DNA from: Glandiceps talaboti
Lineage: Eukaryota; Hemichordata; Enteropneusta; Spengelidae
Direction: 5' to 3'
Assembly (NCBI RefSeq): GCF_964340395.1
Contig: NC_135567.1
Location: 11,391,984 to 11,454,483, forward strand
DNA: 62,500 nucleotides
Under the pieces are notes generated by a model. That model saw only the letters and a list, made by a program, of their open reading frames with translations. It did no database searches and was not told the origin of the DNA. This document shows positions 24,676-44,144 of the stretch, one piece after another (within the stretch, counting starts at the first letter, position 1; every line of letters starts with the position of its first letter). Both the position numbers and the translations under genes were made by a program.

Positions 24676-25931
24676 GTCTGTGGGGGCTGTCACCATGTAC
24701 ACCATGTGTGTGTCTGCCTATGTGCTCATATATGATTGGCTGGAACTATGTTACACAGGTGTAGCAGATGCCTAGTATACTGCATGGTAATATTAGCATA
24801 TGAAAGCAATGCAGAGAATTATAGTTTGCCCGTACTATAGCAGTAGTTTCCAAGTGAAGTCTTTAACTTTCCAAATTGAATGAAGGAGAAAATTTGTCGA
24901 TATGGACCGGATTTTGTTGAGCCGCGTACAAAGTGAGAGAGGTGAACTGTTCATAAAGGATATATAGCAAATTCACTGTTCAACTAATTACTCCAATCGG
25001 GAAATTTAGGATAACTGAAGAGCGCGGTGTGGAGGCTGCCAGTTAGACGCACTGAGACCAAACATATATGTGTTGGTATTCGATTTTCTCATATTTGGTT
25101 ACATTAGCTATATTCTATTAACGTGATGACTTCAAATGTTTTTTTTAGTAGCATCTGAAATATTATGAAATATACTGGGATTTACTGTTCAACTGTACTC
25201 ACCATTTCTATTCTTTATATCTAAAAAACTTTCACATGAATTATATAATTTTATCGGTGCAAAATGTAGTACATGACCTACAAGTGGTGAACGCGTATGC
25301 AGAGGCTAAGCCTAATTTACTAAAATTTACAACTCATGATCAGACCTTGTAACTGCTATGTTTATAACCTCGCAGGTCAGCGTATTTATAAACATTGTGG
25401 TAAAACTATCAATTTTGAATTTGGCAACATGATGATTGTGAAAATAATATATTTATCACAGCGCAGTTTAGACTAGTATGTTTATAATAGGTACTGGCGA
25501 GACACATAGCCATTTCGTGGTACTAATTCACTAAGATAAAAAATGGCGTCCACCACAAAGGTCATAAGGTCAAAGATACCATGTTTGGATGCATTGTTCA
25601 TTTCTCATTACCGAGCGATTTACAGTAAGACAACTCGGCATACTTCGTTCCTATCAATGTCGTATTTAACCTATGACATTATCTCAAATGTTGTGTTTCT
25701 TTGTCTGAATGCAAACACTTGTGTATCTCTCCCAGCGCTACGAGGCGACGCAATGTGACGGCGGTTTGCTGGGACGTGAAAGATCATGTGAGGTCACATT
25801 GGGTTATATTCGCGTGCACAGTTGCCATTCGAATCGAGTGTTTTACATCATCGTTAAATTAGTTTGTATAGTTTATTTTCTAATCATTCATTTTAATTAT
25901 CGATGCTATCTTATTCAGTTTGTACAACTTG
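20153..25931 (+). repeat. Array copy 2 (386 bp internal deletion)
   Basis: Full unit boundaries, 5779 bp. It lacks the sequence equal to 16105-16490 of copy 1: TGACAAG joins directly to TTCTCAG at about 22261-22274, with AAG microhomology. This removes most of the LINE tail. It has a private base change (CATCTATGTC near 20447). It groups with copies 3 and 4 against copy 1. Confidence 0.95.
22214..22364 (-). mobile_element. LINE remnant, array copy 2 (deleted form)
   Basis: Only the GATT-type tail and the LEKVQRRF-coding end remain. The middle was lost in the 386 bp deletion. Confidence 0.75.
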
Positions 25932-28900
25932 GCGAATCTCATAGGGTGAACATATTACACTAACCTAGATCGTGGTGGTGTCTGTGGATGGTAGGCTATT
26001 AGCCTGAATGAGAATGAATGGGTACTCTTAGGTAGGTTTTAGTTGAGTAGACGTGGTAACAAGGACAAAAATAGTTGACAAAACAACTACTTGAGTAGTA
26101 GACCTGATTAATATTTTTTTCAAAATTATTGCCTAGTATTAATTTGATTTTACTGGCACGAAAGAAGAGATTCAGTTGAGGTCAAATTTACCCACCTATA
26201 CCCAACCTGTGACCCACCTAACTATCATCTCTGTCAAGGGGTAGTACGAGACAAAGTGATACTTTTGACTTCACAGCCCCAGGGGAGAGGTCACCGGAGG
26301 TGAATTAAGTCAAAGGTATCACTTCGTCTCATACTCACCACATTTACTCATCCTCTGCTAAAGATTTACCCCTTTGGAAAGACATGGTCAAATATGACAT
26401 ATCGTATAGTGAACTAAACTCTAGTGAAAGTTACAGCGGGTTGAAAATACAGCAAACTCAACTTTTACAGAAGAGGATATGAACAATGAGTTCCAAAGTT
26501 ACGTTTTATTTATTGATGTAGTATATAATGGATATGCAATATCATGTCTGGTAGCGCAGAATTTTTCTTTCGACAAGGCATGAAGGAGCAGCAATGCAAA
26601 GTTTTGCCTTTACTGAAGGCATTCAGTTTACATCTAATATAAACATATTGTTGATCAATAGCATAGAATCAATTGAATCGTTACTATACAAAGTTATGTA
26701 TTCGAATGAATAGACCCAATTATTTTTATTCAAAACTAGTGTCTATTCTCTCACTCATGCCATTATGTCGTATGCATTGTCTACATTTCTACTAGTATAG
26801 CTGTTTGGTTGGCGTTACATGTCATTTCATAGGAACAACATGAATAGACGTGTTCTCCACTGTTACATTTGATTACGTTATTTCATCGAAATTCTAAAAT
26901 AAAACAGAATAAAGGACAATGTAGTATAAAATAAAGATGATAAATTCAGTATCTGAAGAATATCTTTTATAATATTTCAAAGGAACAATATGAATAGATG
27001 CATATTTAGTTTAGTTATTCAGCGTGAAGGCACTCTTACATTCGATTACGCAACGAACTTCCTCTTGGCCAGTCATGAATAAAGGTTGAAAGTAACAGCA
27101 GAGACACATTCTAATGTACCACCCAACCCCAATCACCAACCCACCAGAAAATAGTATCTTAAATCAAATTTTATTGTACTGTTAGCTATCATTCCACGTG
27201 TTTTAGTACTCAAAGAAAATCTGACATTCAAATCCTCAACGTAAACAACATGGAATGTACCCTTTTACATCTTTTGGTAATTCTCATGCGCAAATAACCT
27301 TCATTGCTGGGAATAAGTAGTCACATGCCAACTTGATGACTAAGGCTATCTCATTTTGACACCATTGCAAAGTGGGAAATTAATGAGCACTCATGAAATG
27401 CCTTTAACAACGATTCATTTACTTTTTAACATATTTCTACAGAACATAGAGGGAGAACTGCATACAGAACAAATAACACGTTCTAAAGTAGCTGCCATAT
27501 TGACTTTTTCCATTGCTCTAGAAAGTATCTCAATTGGTCAAAAATAGGGGTAAAACATTCTGAAGGTTTCTAAAGGTGTTTTACTGAGTGATGTTTCTTT
27601 TCTATCTAATATTTGCAAGAGGTCCAATTTATGTAACTTGTATGCTAATATTGAGGGGTAAAATTTCAAATTTTGTGTAGACCTAAACTTGGACTCTATA
27701 TCCTGTGTATAATGTACCTTTCCAGGATTCAACACTACATGTGTAGATACATATTAAAACCAGATGCCAGATCTGAAAAGGAATATTTTTAATGTGTGTA
27801 TGTACACTTGATAACAAGCCACACCAATACGCCGAAATTGGTCAAAAGGTCATATAATTTGGCAAGGTTCGTTCTATGCAATAAATGAATGCCTTTATTT
27901 TTTTTTACGATGCATGTACCCATGAATGTACATGGGCAAGGAAGCCACTGAGGCTTTTATAGACCCCTTACTGTTCTGAGGTGTTATCGATACAATCAAT
28001 CAATCAATCGATGCAATTTATATAGCGCCAATTCCACTAGGACAAGAGTTCAAAAGCTTTAAAATGATTAATTGATGTAGTCACGATAATCCTTTCTGGT
28101 AAACTGTTCCAAATGTCTATGACGTATTGACTGGAAAATATTTACGTATATCCAATCTAGATTAAAATAATTACTAACTAATTACAATGATTCAGTTGAT
28201 GTAGTAATAACAATAACCCTTTCTGGTAAACTGTTCCAAATGTTTACAACATGTTGACTGAAAATATATTTTGGTATATCCAATCTGGATCAGTCTTTAA
28301 ATCATTTCAATCTATATCCCCTTGTTGTCGATGTAGATACTTTGATAAATACAACTGGATCAAGGAGAATATGTAAATGGAAAAGTTTATACACTTCCAG
28401 CAAATCAGCTCTAATTCAACTAGTTTCTAAAGTTCTCAGTTTCAATATACGTAACTAGAACTGTCCTCACAATTCAAGCCACCAAGCTGCGGAATCATCC
28501 TGGTGAAACGACGCTGCACTTTTTTCCAAAAATGCAATATCCCTATTCGTATATATGTGGGGAAGACACTGGGGAAGCATAGTCAAGATTTTGACTTACT
28601 AGTGCTTTAAAAGATAAAAACCAACCAGAGTATTCATAGTAACTGAAATAATTCATGGTTGGCGTACATTTTTGAAAGAATAGCAATCAGCAACATCAAA
28701 CAATACAGGAAATCAAATAAACCGGAAGCGTCATACATAATATGCAAATGATATGCAAATAAAGAAGCCAGAATTTATAATATTGTGTTTAAAATGCAAA
28801 ATTATACAACAGTCTACAAGTTTATAGTCTACGGGATGCCCATAAGTACATTTATACAGATATAAAGTAATCGTACAGTTCACATATTTTAATTTGCCAT

Positions 28901-30382
28901 CAATATACAGAAAACCCATTATTTTACATCATTTATGAAATTGCTGCAAAAATTACCCTTAATATTGAAATAAAAATTGCCAACATATATTTTTTAATTG
29001 CTCAGATGATGGGGAACACAATGACATATGTTGGCAAAAATTAACATGAATTTCACACGAAACCCAAAAATCTGCCATATGCCCCCGCACTACAATAACA
29101 AAGTACCGAAATGTGGTTTTATGAACCGATTTATTATCCTCTCTGACAAACTTCATGTATGTAAGATCTCAGAAGTCAAAGAGCACAATATCTAAGGATT
29201 GATTCTAATAAACAAGTCACGACTTTGGTGTATTTACCAGTACATAAGGCATTTTGAGGATATTGCTAGGCAATTCATTTAAACACTAATAAGATGGTCT
29301 GGCATATTTATGGAATTGACTTCATATGCTTGTTAGATAGCTGTAATAATTATCAACAAACTACCCAGCGACGATGTCATAAGGTAAGTCGTGAAAAACT
29401 AGGTTGGGGTCGGGTAACCGTGTGTTATTTAGCCTAATATTGATGTATTGTGTTGTGTTGTGTTGTGTTGTGGTTTAGTCTACTCTTGTCCTGTGTTGTC
29501 CTGTGTTTTCTTGTGCGGCGTGAAGTGGTGTGGTGTGCTATGGTGTGACTTGGCTTGGCACTGTGTTGGATTGTGTTGTTTTATGTTGGGTTGTATTGTG
29601 TTGTGTTGTGTTGTGTTGTGTTGTGTTGTGTTGTGTTGTATTGTATTGTGTTGTGTTGTGTTGTGTTGCAATGTGTTGCATTGTATTGCGTTGTGTTGTG
29701 TTGTGTTGTGTTGTGTTGTGTTGTGTTGTCTTTGATACTGTGTAGGATTTTTTCTGTTCCTATGGCGATAAAATGGAGATATCTGACCGGTTGTTGTTAA
29801 CCTGCTATACTATGATGTTAAGACCAGGCCCTAGGTAAATGCACCATTGATAGATTAGTTCATTTTACACGTCAGCCGAATATATATTTACTGTTGTTGT
29901 CCTTGTTAAACATTATCTCAGAGTTGTGTCCTTGTACAAGTTGCTACTCATATGTCAGATAAAGAGTCCTAACCTGATATTATGATATGGTGTTGTTAAG
30001 CCTACGTCAGAGTGTGAATAGTGTAATGTAATCACGTGACCATGACGACATGATTAAATAACACTCGCAATCGTATACAAGGTCACTATATATCTGTAGC
30101 ATATCTACACAGTCATATACTTGATGATTTAATATTTGATACACATGTTATATAAATATAGACGAATTTGGTGATGTAGATGCATATCTATAAGCACAGA
30201 AGTAATATTATTGTCTGTCAGGCCTAATAGGCCGCTGTATTCAGTACTCATCAAAGACACATGCATATGTATGTCTGTATGTCTCTGTCTCTCTGTCTTT
30301 CTGTCAATCTGTCCGTCCATCCATCCGTCCGCTAGCCCACCCACCTGCCTGTCTGTCTGCCTGCCCATCGGTCAACTTGTAA

Positions 30383-30473
<91 letters not shown>

Positions 30474-30508
30474 CTATCTATTTATCTATTTACCTTCCCA
30501 TCTCTTTA

Positions 30509-30559
<51 letters not shown>

Positions 30560-30582
30560 GCCTGTCTGGCTGCCTGCCTGCC

Positions 30583-30633
<51 letters not shown>

Positions 30634-31889
30634 GTCTGTGGGGGCTGTCACCATGTACACCATGTGTGTGTCTGCCTATGTGCTCATATATGATTGGCTG
30701 GAACTATGTTACACAGGTGTAGCAGATGCCTAGTATACTGCATGGTAATATTAGCATATGAAAGCAATGCAGAGAATTATAGTTTGCCCGTACTATAGCA
30801 GTAGTTTCCAAGTGAAGTCTTTAACTTTCCAAATTGAATGAAGGAGAAAATTTGTCGATATGGACCGGATTTTGTTGAGCCGCGTACAAAGTGAGAGAGG
30901 TGAACTGTTCATAAAGGATATATAGCAAATTCACTGTTCAACTAATTACTCCAATCGGGAAATTTAGGATAACTGAAGAGCGCGGTGTGGAGGCTGCCAG
31001 TTAGACGCACTGAGACCAAACATATATGTGTTGGTATTCGATTTTCTCATATTTGGTTACATTAGCTATATTCTATTAACGTGATGACTTCAAATGTTTT
31101 TTTTAGTAGCATCTGAAATATTATGAAATATACTGGGATTTACTGTTCAACTGTACTCACCATTTCTATTCTTTATATCTAAAAAACTTTCACATGAATT
31201 ATATAATTTTATCGGTGCAAAATGTAGTACATGACCTACAAGTGGTGAACGCGTATGCAGAGGCTAAGCCTAATTTACTAAAATTTACAACTCATGATCA
31301 GACCTTGTAACTGCTATGTTTATAACCTCGCAGGTCAGCGTATTTATAAACATTGTGGTAAAACTATCAATTTTGAATTTGGCAACATGATGATTGTGAA
31401 AATAATATATTTATCACAGCGCAGTTTAGACTAGTATGTTTATAATAGGTACTGGCGAGACACATAGCCATTTCGTGGTACTAATTCACTAAGATAAAAA
31501 ATGGCGTCCACCACAAAGGTCATAAGGTCAAAGATACCATGTTTGGATGCATTGTTCATTTCTCATTACCGAGCGATTTACAGTAAGACAACTCGGCATA
31601 CTTCGTTCCTATCAATGTCGTATTTAACCTATGACATTATCTCAAATGTTGTGTTTCTTTGTCTGAATGCAAACACTTGTGTATCTCTCCCAGCGCTACG
31701 AGGCGACGCAATGTGACGGCGGTTTGCTGGGACGTGAAAGATCATGTGAGGTCACATTGGGTTATATTCGCGTGCACAGTTGCCATTCGAATCGAGTGTT
31801 TTACATCATCGTTAAATTAGTTTGTATAGTTTATTTTCTAATCATTCATTTTAATTATCGATGCTATCTTATTCAGTTTGTACAACTTG
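25932..31889 (+). repeat. Array copy 3 (short minisatellite)
   Basis: 5958 bp. The LINE tail (27993-28529) is intact. The GTGTT block is about 210 bp shorter than in copy 2 because only one of the two TTTAGTCTACTC segments remains. It shares CCACTAGGACAAG (near 28035) with copy 4, where copies 1 and 2 have CCACTATGACAAG, so copies 3 and 4 are sisters. Confidence 0.95.
27993..28529 (-). mobile_element. LINE 3' end remnant, array copy 3
   Basis: Full-length equivalent of 16054-16590. Confidence 0.75.
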
Positions 31890-38088
<6,199 letters not shown>

Positions 38089-38249
38089 ATGGCAATATAA
38101 AGCATATCACTTTGTCACATGAGTAAACAGAACGAGCATCCAACATCAACACTGCATCTTCTGTCCTACCAGGTATAAATTATACGGCTGGGTTGACTGA
38201 GGCACAAACAATGTTCAATTCTAAGCTATCCAGATTTAATAAATGGCGG

Positions 38250-38510
38250 AGGATACAACACAACGCAACACAACACATCTATACACAACACAACGCAACA
38301 CAACGCAAAGCAACGCAACGCAACACAACACAACACAACACAACACAACACAATACAACACAAACCAAACCAATGCAGAGCCAAACCACGCCATACCACA
38401 CCACTCCACACTACACAAGACAAGGCAAGGCAAGGCAAGACAAGACTATATTGTACTACATTACACAACACAACACAACACAACACAACACAACACAACA
38501 CAACAAATCA
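38250..38510. repeat. CAACA minisatellite, inverted relative of the GTGTT block
   Basis: CAACA runs surround an interruption with CCAAACCACGCCATACCACA and ACAAGACAAGGCAAGG. This is a diverged reverse complement of the interruption in the array's GTGTT block. With the inverted E member at 38760 it forms a reversed, diverged counterpart of unit positions about 17150-18040. Confidence 0.8.
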
Positions 38511-38754
38511 ATATTATCAGTGTGCTCATTCATCATAATACAAACTACCAAAGCTATAGAATGTCTGCTACTGATTTATGAAATATAATTCTTTATCCCT
38601 TTGACCATTAAACGTTTGAATAATTAAATGAACAGAATGTAAATGCTTAGCCAGTTAGTTTACAAACAAATACCAGCCATAGCATAGCATCTACAGGCTT
38701 GGTGTAGGTAATCGTGTCCGAGTGTGATTGTTGTCAATTACGTCAAGTATGTGA
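38511..38754. other. Short unique spacer
   Basis: No gene or repeat recognised. It separates the inverted minisatellite from the inverted E member and has no counterpart in the array unit. Confidence 0.4.
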
Positions 38755-39058
38755 AGCTCCCCTAGCTTACCTTATGATATCGTCACAGGGTAGTTTGTTG
38801 ATAATTATTACAGCTATCTAACAAGCATATGAAGTCAATTCCATAAATATGCCAGACCGTCTTATTAGTGTTTAAATGAATTGCCCAGCAATATCCTCAA
38901 AATGCCTTGTGTACTAGTAAATACACCAAAGTCGTGACTGGTTTATTAGAATTAATCCTTAGATATTGTGCTCTTTGACTTGTGAGATCTTACATATATG
39001 AGGTGTGTCAGACAGGATAATAAAGCAGTTCATAAAACCATTCGGTACTTTTTACCTA
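38755..39058 (-). repeat. Dispersed family E, inverted member
   Basis: Reverse complement of 17155-17445 of the array unit with scattered substitutions (for example GACGATATCATAAGGTAAG for GACGATGTCATAAGGTAAG). It abuts the truncated 5' end of the piggyBac ORF. Confidence 0.85.
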
Positions 39059-39082
39059 GCCGTACAAACTATACTCTTTTGA

Positions 39083-40264
39083 CAAATACTGATGGGGCTA
39101 TGCCAGAAACCAGTTTTATCTGAATACTGGGGTACATATCCATACACATGTACCAAGTTCAACAAAATAATGAGAAGAGACCGGTTTCTTTTACTACAGT
39201 CATTTCTACATTTCAATGACAACAATGACCAGATAGCCAGAGATGCTGCAGGGTACAACCCCCTCTTCAAAATTCAGCGACTTATGGACATAGTAGAACC
39301 CTTGTATGAACTAGCATACTGTCCACAAAGAGAATTGTCAATAGATGAATCCATGATCAAATACAAAGGCAGACTCTCCTTCAAGCAGTACATGCCAGCA
39401 AAACCCACTAAGTTTGGAGTGAAGCAGTTTGTTCTAAGTGAAAGTCAGAGTGGGTATGGACTGAAATTCATGACTTACACAGGTAAATCATCCTTTCAAC
39501 GTCATCCAGGTGTAGGATTGGGTGAGCAAGTTGTACTACAACTCTTGCAAGGCTATGAAAATCTTGGCCATGTTGTGTACGTTGACAATTACTACAGTTC
39601 TCCAAAACTGTTCAGTCAACTCCAGGATATTGGAATTGGAGCATGTGGTACAGTTAGGGCAACTCGCAAAAGTATGCCTGTTGACATGCAACCACGCAAC
39701 CTCCACATGCGAAGAGGAGATGATCCAGTATTTTTGAGAGCTGATAACCTTGTTACATGTGCCTGGCATGATACTAAGCAGGTCAGCTTCCTCAGTACAG
39801 TACATACTAATGATGTCATAGAGAAAAGAATCCGCAGCAGACAACACCCTGGTGGCTATCGACAAATACAGAAGCCAAGACTGGCAGAGGCCTACAGCAG
39901 GTACATGGGTGGAGTTGACTTGCTTGATCAAATGCTCGGTACATACTCATACCCACATAAGTCTGTAAAGTGGTACCATCCAATATACCACCGTATTCAA
40001 GAGGTTGCACTTGTCAACAGTTACATCATGTACAAAAAGGCTAGTGAGGAAAATAAACTCTCACCAATTAGGTTTCGCCAAGAAGTGGTCAGTGGACTTG
40101 TTCGTGATTACACCCCTCCTACAATTCGACAAGGTCGTCCATCTGTCCTTCCCAACCCTGCAAGGCTTACTGAGCGACACTTTCTCGCAAAATACGAAAG
40201 AGCTGGCCATCGTCCCGACTGCATTGTTTGCAGTGATCGACTGATTTACCACCAGAGGAATTAG
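39083..40264 (+). pseudogene. piggyBac-family transposase, 5'-truncated (PGBD-like)
   Basis: An uninterrupted frame codes for ILMGLCQKPVLSEYWG onward, 390 residues from the first Met at 39092. The three catalytic aspartates of the DDD RNase-H-like domain are present: D85 (SIDESM), D165 (VYVDNYYSS) and D276 (YMGGVDLLDQ), with the family's usual spacing. It ends in RPDCIVCSDR, a remnant of the C-terminal cysteine-rich domain. Family members are about 550-600 residues, so the N-terminal third is missing. An in-frame TGA lies at 39080-39082, right where the inverted E member ends. No flanking TTAA plus terminal repeats were found (a GTTAATTAAC is at 40280). No stop or frameshift inside a 390-codon frame suggests a young copy or one under constraint. 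Confidence 0.85.
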
Positions 40265-40833
40265 TAAAGTAAACATTATAGTTAATTAACAATGTACTGT
40301 TCTCACTGTGTCAGCTATTAATGAGGACAAATCTACACATTCTCAACAAAGTTAAGCTCAATCTACTGGGTAATTTCAGAGTTGAAGATTTTTGAGGAAA
40401 AGCAATGACAAAGAATAACACTTCTAGAAACATCTCACCAAGTTTCAAACTCATTCACTTAGTATTTGACATAATGTTATGTGTTTAAAATTTGGATACA
40501 CACACACATATATGTGTATGTGTGTGTGTGTGTGTGTGTGTATAGACATACATTGCAGACAAGTCTAATGATTGTATAAATCAATTTGTTAGCTAATCAC
40601 AGTATATAAATTCCATACGATTGTATATTTCATTTGAAATAATTGTATATGGAATATATTACCTCAGTATTTGTCATATATGTTTATGACGATGTATTAT
40701 TCACTCACACGCACATGCTGTGCATGTGTGCATTGATTTATTAATTTTATTTTATGTTGTGTTCATACAGTACTAAGGTTTTTGTAATGTTGAAGTCCAG
40801 CACACTACATACTTTTGAAAAAAAATACATACA

Positions 40834-40869
<36 letters not shown>

Positions 40870-41939
40870 TGTATGTATGTATGTATGTATGTAGGTATGT
40901 ATGTATGTATGTAGGTATGTATGTATGTATGTATAGGTTCTACCTATGTGCTAAATTATCTGTACATGATCCAGAGTAGTCTTCATGATGTTTTTGGAAA
41001 GTGTTGACTATCTGTTATGTGTGATGACAAGTATTTACTAACTGGTGCTACTAGCTATGTATATAATACTGTTGCATCATGATGATTATTTTAAATGTAT
41101 CATTATTTATTTACATTATTTATTTACATAAATGACATTTTCATATAATTTGTTTTGTTGACAAGATTGATCATAGCAAATGAAATGTATACTTCATTTT
41201 TTCTAATTTACATGTTATTTTATGAGGTTTATTCACTTTCAAAGTGTTTTTATATATATTAGGGATATAAACATTGTTTATATCCATTGTTTATATGAAT
41301 TCATACACTGTATGAATAAAAACTTAAATGTTGATATGAATGTACAAAACAAATTGTAGAGACAAGTTCTCTACCAAAGATTAGTTATACTGGGTTACAA
41401 ATATGTACAGTTTGTATGTATTTGAATTGTTGAAGAAAATCTTTTGTAATACAGGTCATGAGTATAAAAAGTATCTACACTTTTAATAATAATAATAATC
41501 ATCATTTATTTAACTTGGAGAATAATTACTCTTGCAACTTGTTGTTCTCAACAAATGTTTCCCTTGCACAGTCAAACATCACGTCTGACCTGTATTGATT
41601 GCTAGGTATATTTATTTTTACTTACCTCAACTCATCCGTCCACAATGTATCGGAAATACACACTCAGGAAGATTGCTTATTTGTTTGTTTGTTTTGAAAG
41701 CACAAACATCTCCACATGGCAATATGTTGTAAAGGATTTATTGATTTAGAAGAGTTATATGTGATACAGGTGTTTATAAAAAGACAAATATACAACAGAT
41801 ATGAAGCACATGTTTTTTCCAGCAATTTATTGTAGTGCAATTGCTAGTCTCAAGACTTAACTGTATAAATACACAATTTTTAACGCTGAAGAATATCAGG
41901 TTTACTGACTTTTCTTTGGAAAATGATTTTTTCTCTTCT
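40265..41939. other. AT-rich intronic stretch with microsatellites
   Basis: It contains (TG)n at 40516-40541 and (GTAT)n at 40840-40933. No gene recognised. Confidence 0.5.
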
Positions 41940-42590
41940 CAGCTACAATAATAGCAAAGTACTCAGTTATATTTATAGTGTTCACAATAGGAAATGCAGG
42001 TAATCATTGAAATATCATACATTTTTTGTAAATATCCAATATGGCCGCCAGTGTCACATGACCTCCCCGCTTGTCATGTGACCATTTGCATTTTTATGTC
42101 TCTTTTTAGTGACATGCATCCTGAACATTTTGTCCAGCATACTCATTCAATCACACAGATTTGGATCAGGCATGTAAAGCCACCTATCGGTCAAATCTGT
42201 ATTTCAATAAAAAAAGTTTATGTAACAATATATGTGTAGATGCTGTGAATTATTCTAAATACTCCCAAAATGTGTATTTTTTCTTCTTAGTTAGGATATT
42301 TGCAATGCACTAAATATATTTCATAGTGTTCACTAAAGGAAGTACAGGTATTTTTCAAAATACCATACAAATTCTGCATTTTTTAGTATTTTGTATAAAA
42401 ATCCAATATGGCCGCCGGTGTCACGTGACTTCCCATGGGGGTCATGTGACTAATTAGTGTTTTTTATGATGCCCCTCCATAGTGACATACTTCCTGAAAA
42501 TTATGTCCACATTACTCGAACAATAACAAAGATATTGATCATGCATGTAAAACTACATTTATAGGGCTGTACTTCCATAGGAAACTACGC
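41940..42590. repeat. Diverged ~350 bp tandem duplication
   Basis: 41940-42235 and 42290-42590 align: both have TCCAATATGGCCGCC, GTCACATGAC or GTCACGTGAC, TCATGTGAC, TAGTGACAT, CCTGAA and ATGTAAA blocks in order. It lies immediately upstream of the transporter's second exon. Confidence 0.75.
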
Positions 42591-42643
42591 ATAGGAACAC
42601 CTGTATACATATTATCTACGCAGTGAAAGTGTTTTTTTTTAAG

Positions 42644-43243
42644 GAATTGTGGAAAATCTCTGATATAATTGGAAGCTGTTTAAATATTGCAGGGATTATA
42701 CTCGTAACTCAACCAAGTTTCATATTTGGCAGGAGAGATGAACACAATACCGAAACTGACGAAGAAAAATATGACATTAACAAAACATTTATCCTTGGTT
42801 ATGTCAGTGTACTGGTAGCTTTGATTAGTTTTTCAGGAATGACTATCACTGTGCGCCATTTGGGGAAAAGTGTTTCAATATTGACTGTATTACTGTATAC
42901 AAATTTAACTGTTTGCGTCATCTCCCTACCATTGATGTATATTGTCGAGAAACCAGAGTGGAGTATGACTCCCAAATTACGATGGTATACAGTGGGAATT
43001 TGTGTATCAAATGCACTGGCATTAGCATCCTATTTTTACAGTCTGTATTTCGAACGAGTCGCAGTGGTAGCCATTATCATCAATGTTCAAATTGTCATAT
43101 CATATATATTGCAATATTTCATATTGGAATTCCCTCTCAATATGATAACCATTGTAGGGGCAGTGCTCATTTTTATAGGTTCGGCCTTCCTGGCTATCAA
43201 AAGTCTGCTAAGTAATTTAAATCACCAAAACGGAGACAGATGA
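42644..43243 (+). CDS. EamA/DMT-family transporter, C-terminal exon (SLC35G-like)
   Basis: A polypyrimidine run and AAG acceptor (42630-42643) precede GAATTGTGG. The exon codes for 199 residues from ELWKISDIIG to NGDR and a TGA. It supplies helix 5 of the first EamA repeat (DIIGSCLNIAGIILVTQPSF), a hydrophilic loop rich in Glu/Asp, then a complete second EamA repeat of five helices (FILGYVSVLVALISF; SILTVLLYTNLTVCVISLPL; LRWYTVGICVSNALALASYF; VAVVAIIINVQIVISYILQY; MITIVGAVLIFIGSAF). It completes the half-protein coded at 10956 on the same strand. The frame is open throughout, so this exon looks functional. An ORF start drawn at 42623 uses GTG in the intron and is not real. Confidence 0.8.
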   Translation, partial: ELWKISDIIGSCLNIAGIILVTQPSFIFGRRDEHNTETDEEKYDINKTFILGYVSVLVALISFSGMTITVRHLGKSVSILTVLLYTNLTVCVISLPLMYIVEKPEWSMTPKLRWYTVGICVSNALALASYFYSLYFERVAVVAIIINVQIVISYILQYFILEFPLNMITIVGAVLIFIGSAFLAIKSLLSNLNHQNGDR

Positions 43244-43246
43244 GTA

Positions 43247-43252
43247 AATAAA
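43247..43252 (+). terminator. Possible polyadenylation signal
   Basis: AATAAA begins four bases after the transporter stop codon. If used, the 3' UTR would be unusually short, so a later signal may be the real one. Confidence 0.3.
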
Positions 43253-44144
43253 CATAGACTTAGGGGCTCCTGACTTGAAAACAAACATACACATGTATTT
43301 TCTCATTGTTTAGTTCAACGGGTAACTTTATGAATATGTGACATTTTATTTAGATATCTTCAATATAATGAATGAAGATAAAAATTGACAGTTCATCGTC
43401 TTCTAGATATTTTCAATGATTATTTACAAAATCTTATTTTTCTGTAGAGTCGACACAATATTTGAAAGCCATGTTATTCTAAATATCGCCAGTTGTAAAT
43501 TAAATATTTTTGACTCTGCACTTGTTAGATATAATGACATATTTTCGATATCTCATATCCTGCACAGTATTGAGTCACCTGTAAATGTATTTGTGACAAT
43601 GTATACTTGGAATGGTTAAGTAAACGAAATCAAATTATTTTGATTTCACGTTCAATTACTTGCAAGGTAATTCATATTTTATGCATAGATCTTATGTGAA
43701 AAATAAGTTGAAACTTTCTTGGTAAATGAAGTTGTGACGATATATATTTGACAGAGTAAAGTAAATCCAATCCAATTATTCCTACTTTATTCTCATTACA
43801 AGTAAACATATATGCCAAGACCATTGGTGTTTCAAATTCCCTGTTGAAGATTTCGTTTTATTTACGAAACATACCACAAAGAAGATATATATTAGACACG
43901 GAATTTCCTTCACTGTGAGTAATATAACCATAATGTTGAGTGTGTGTTGAGATTTTAATATAATATAGTACATTGGTATTGGTATTGATATTTGACATCA
44001 AAGAACAGAAGTAAGCTTTATCGCCTCTGAGAATGTTTTTGGTAGCAAGCAATATTGTTTTTGTCACATATTAGTTGGCAGTGAAAGTAAATATATAAGC
44101 TTTGAACATAGTAAACGACAAAACATGTAAATTCACTATACGCA
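43253..44144. other. No gene seen
   Basis: AT-rich with only short unrecognised ORFs. Two weakly similar blocks (about 43575-43640 and 43725-43790) share GTGACNATNTAT and AGTAAA words. Confidence 0.4.

Noticed and set aside
40275-40290. GTTAATTAAC after the transposase as a piggyBac TTAA target end
   Set aside because: No adjacent terminal inverted repeat and no matching TTAA end upstream of the truncated ORF.
42048-42062. CCAATATGG as a serum-response (CArG) box
   Set aside because: Only five A/T bases between CC and GG; the CArG box needs six.
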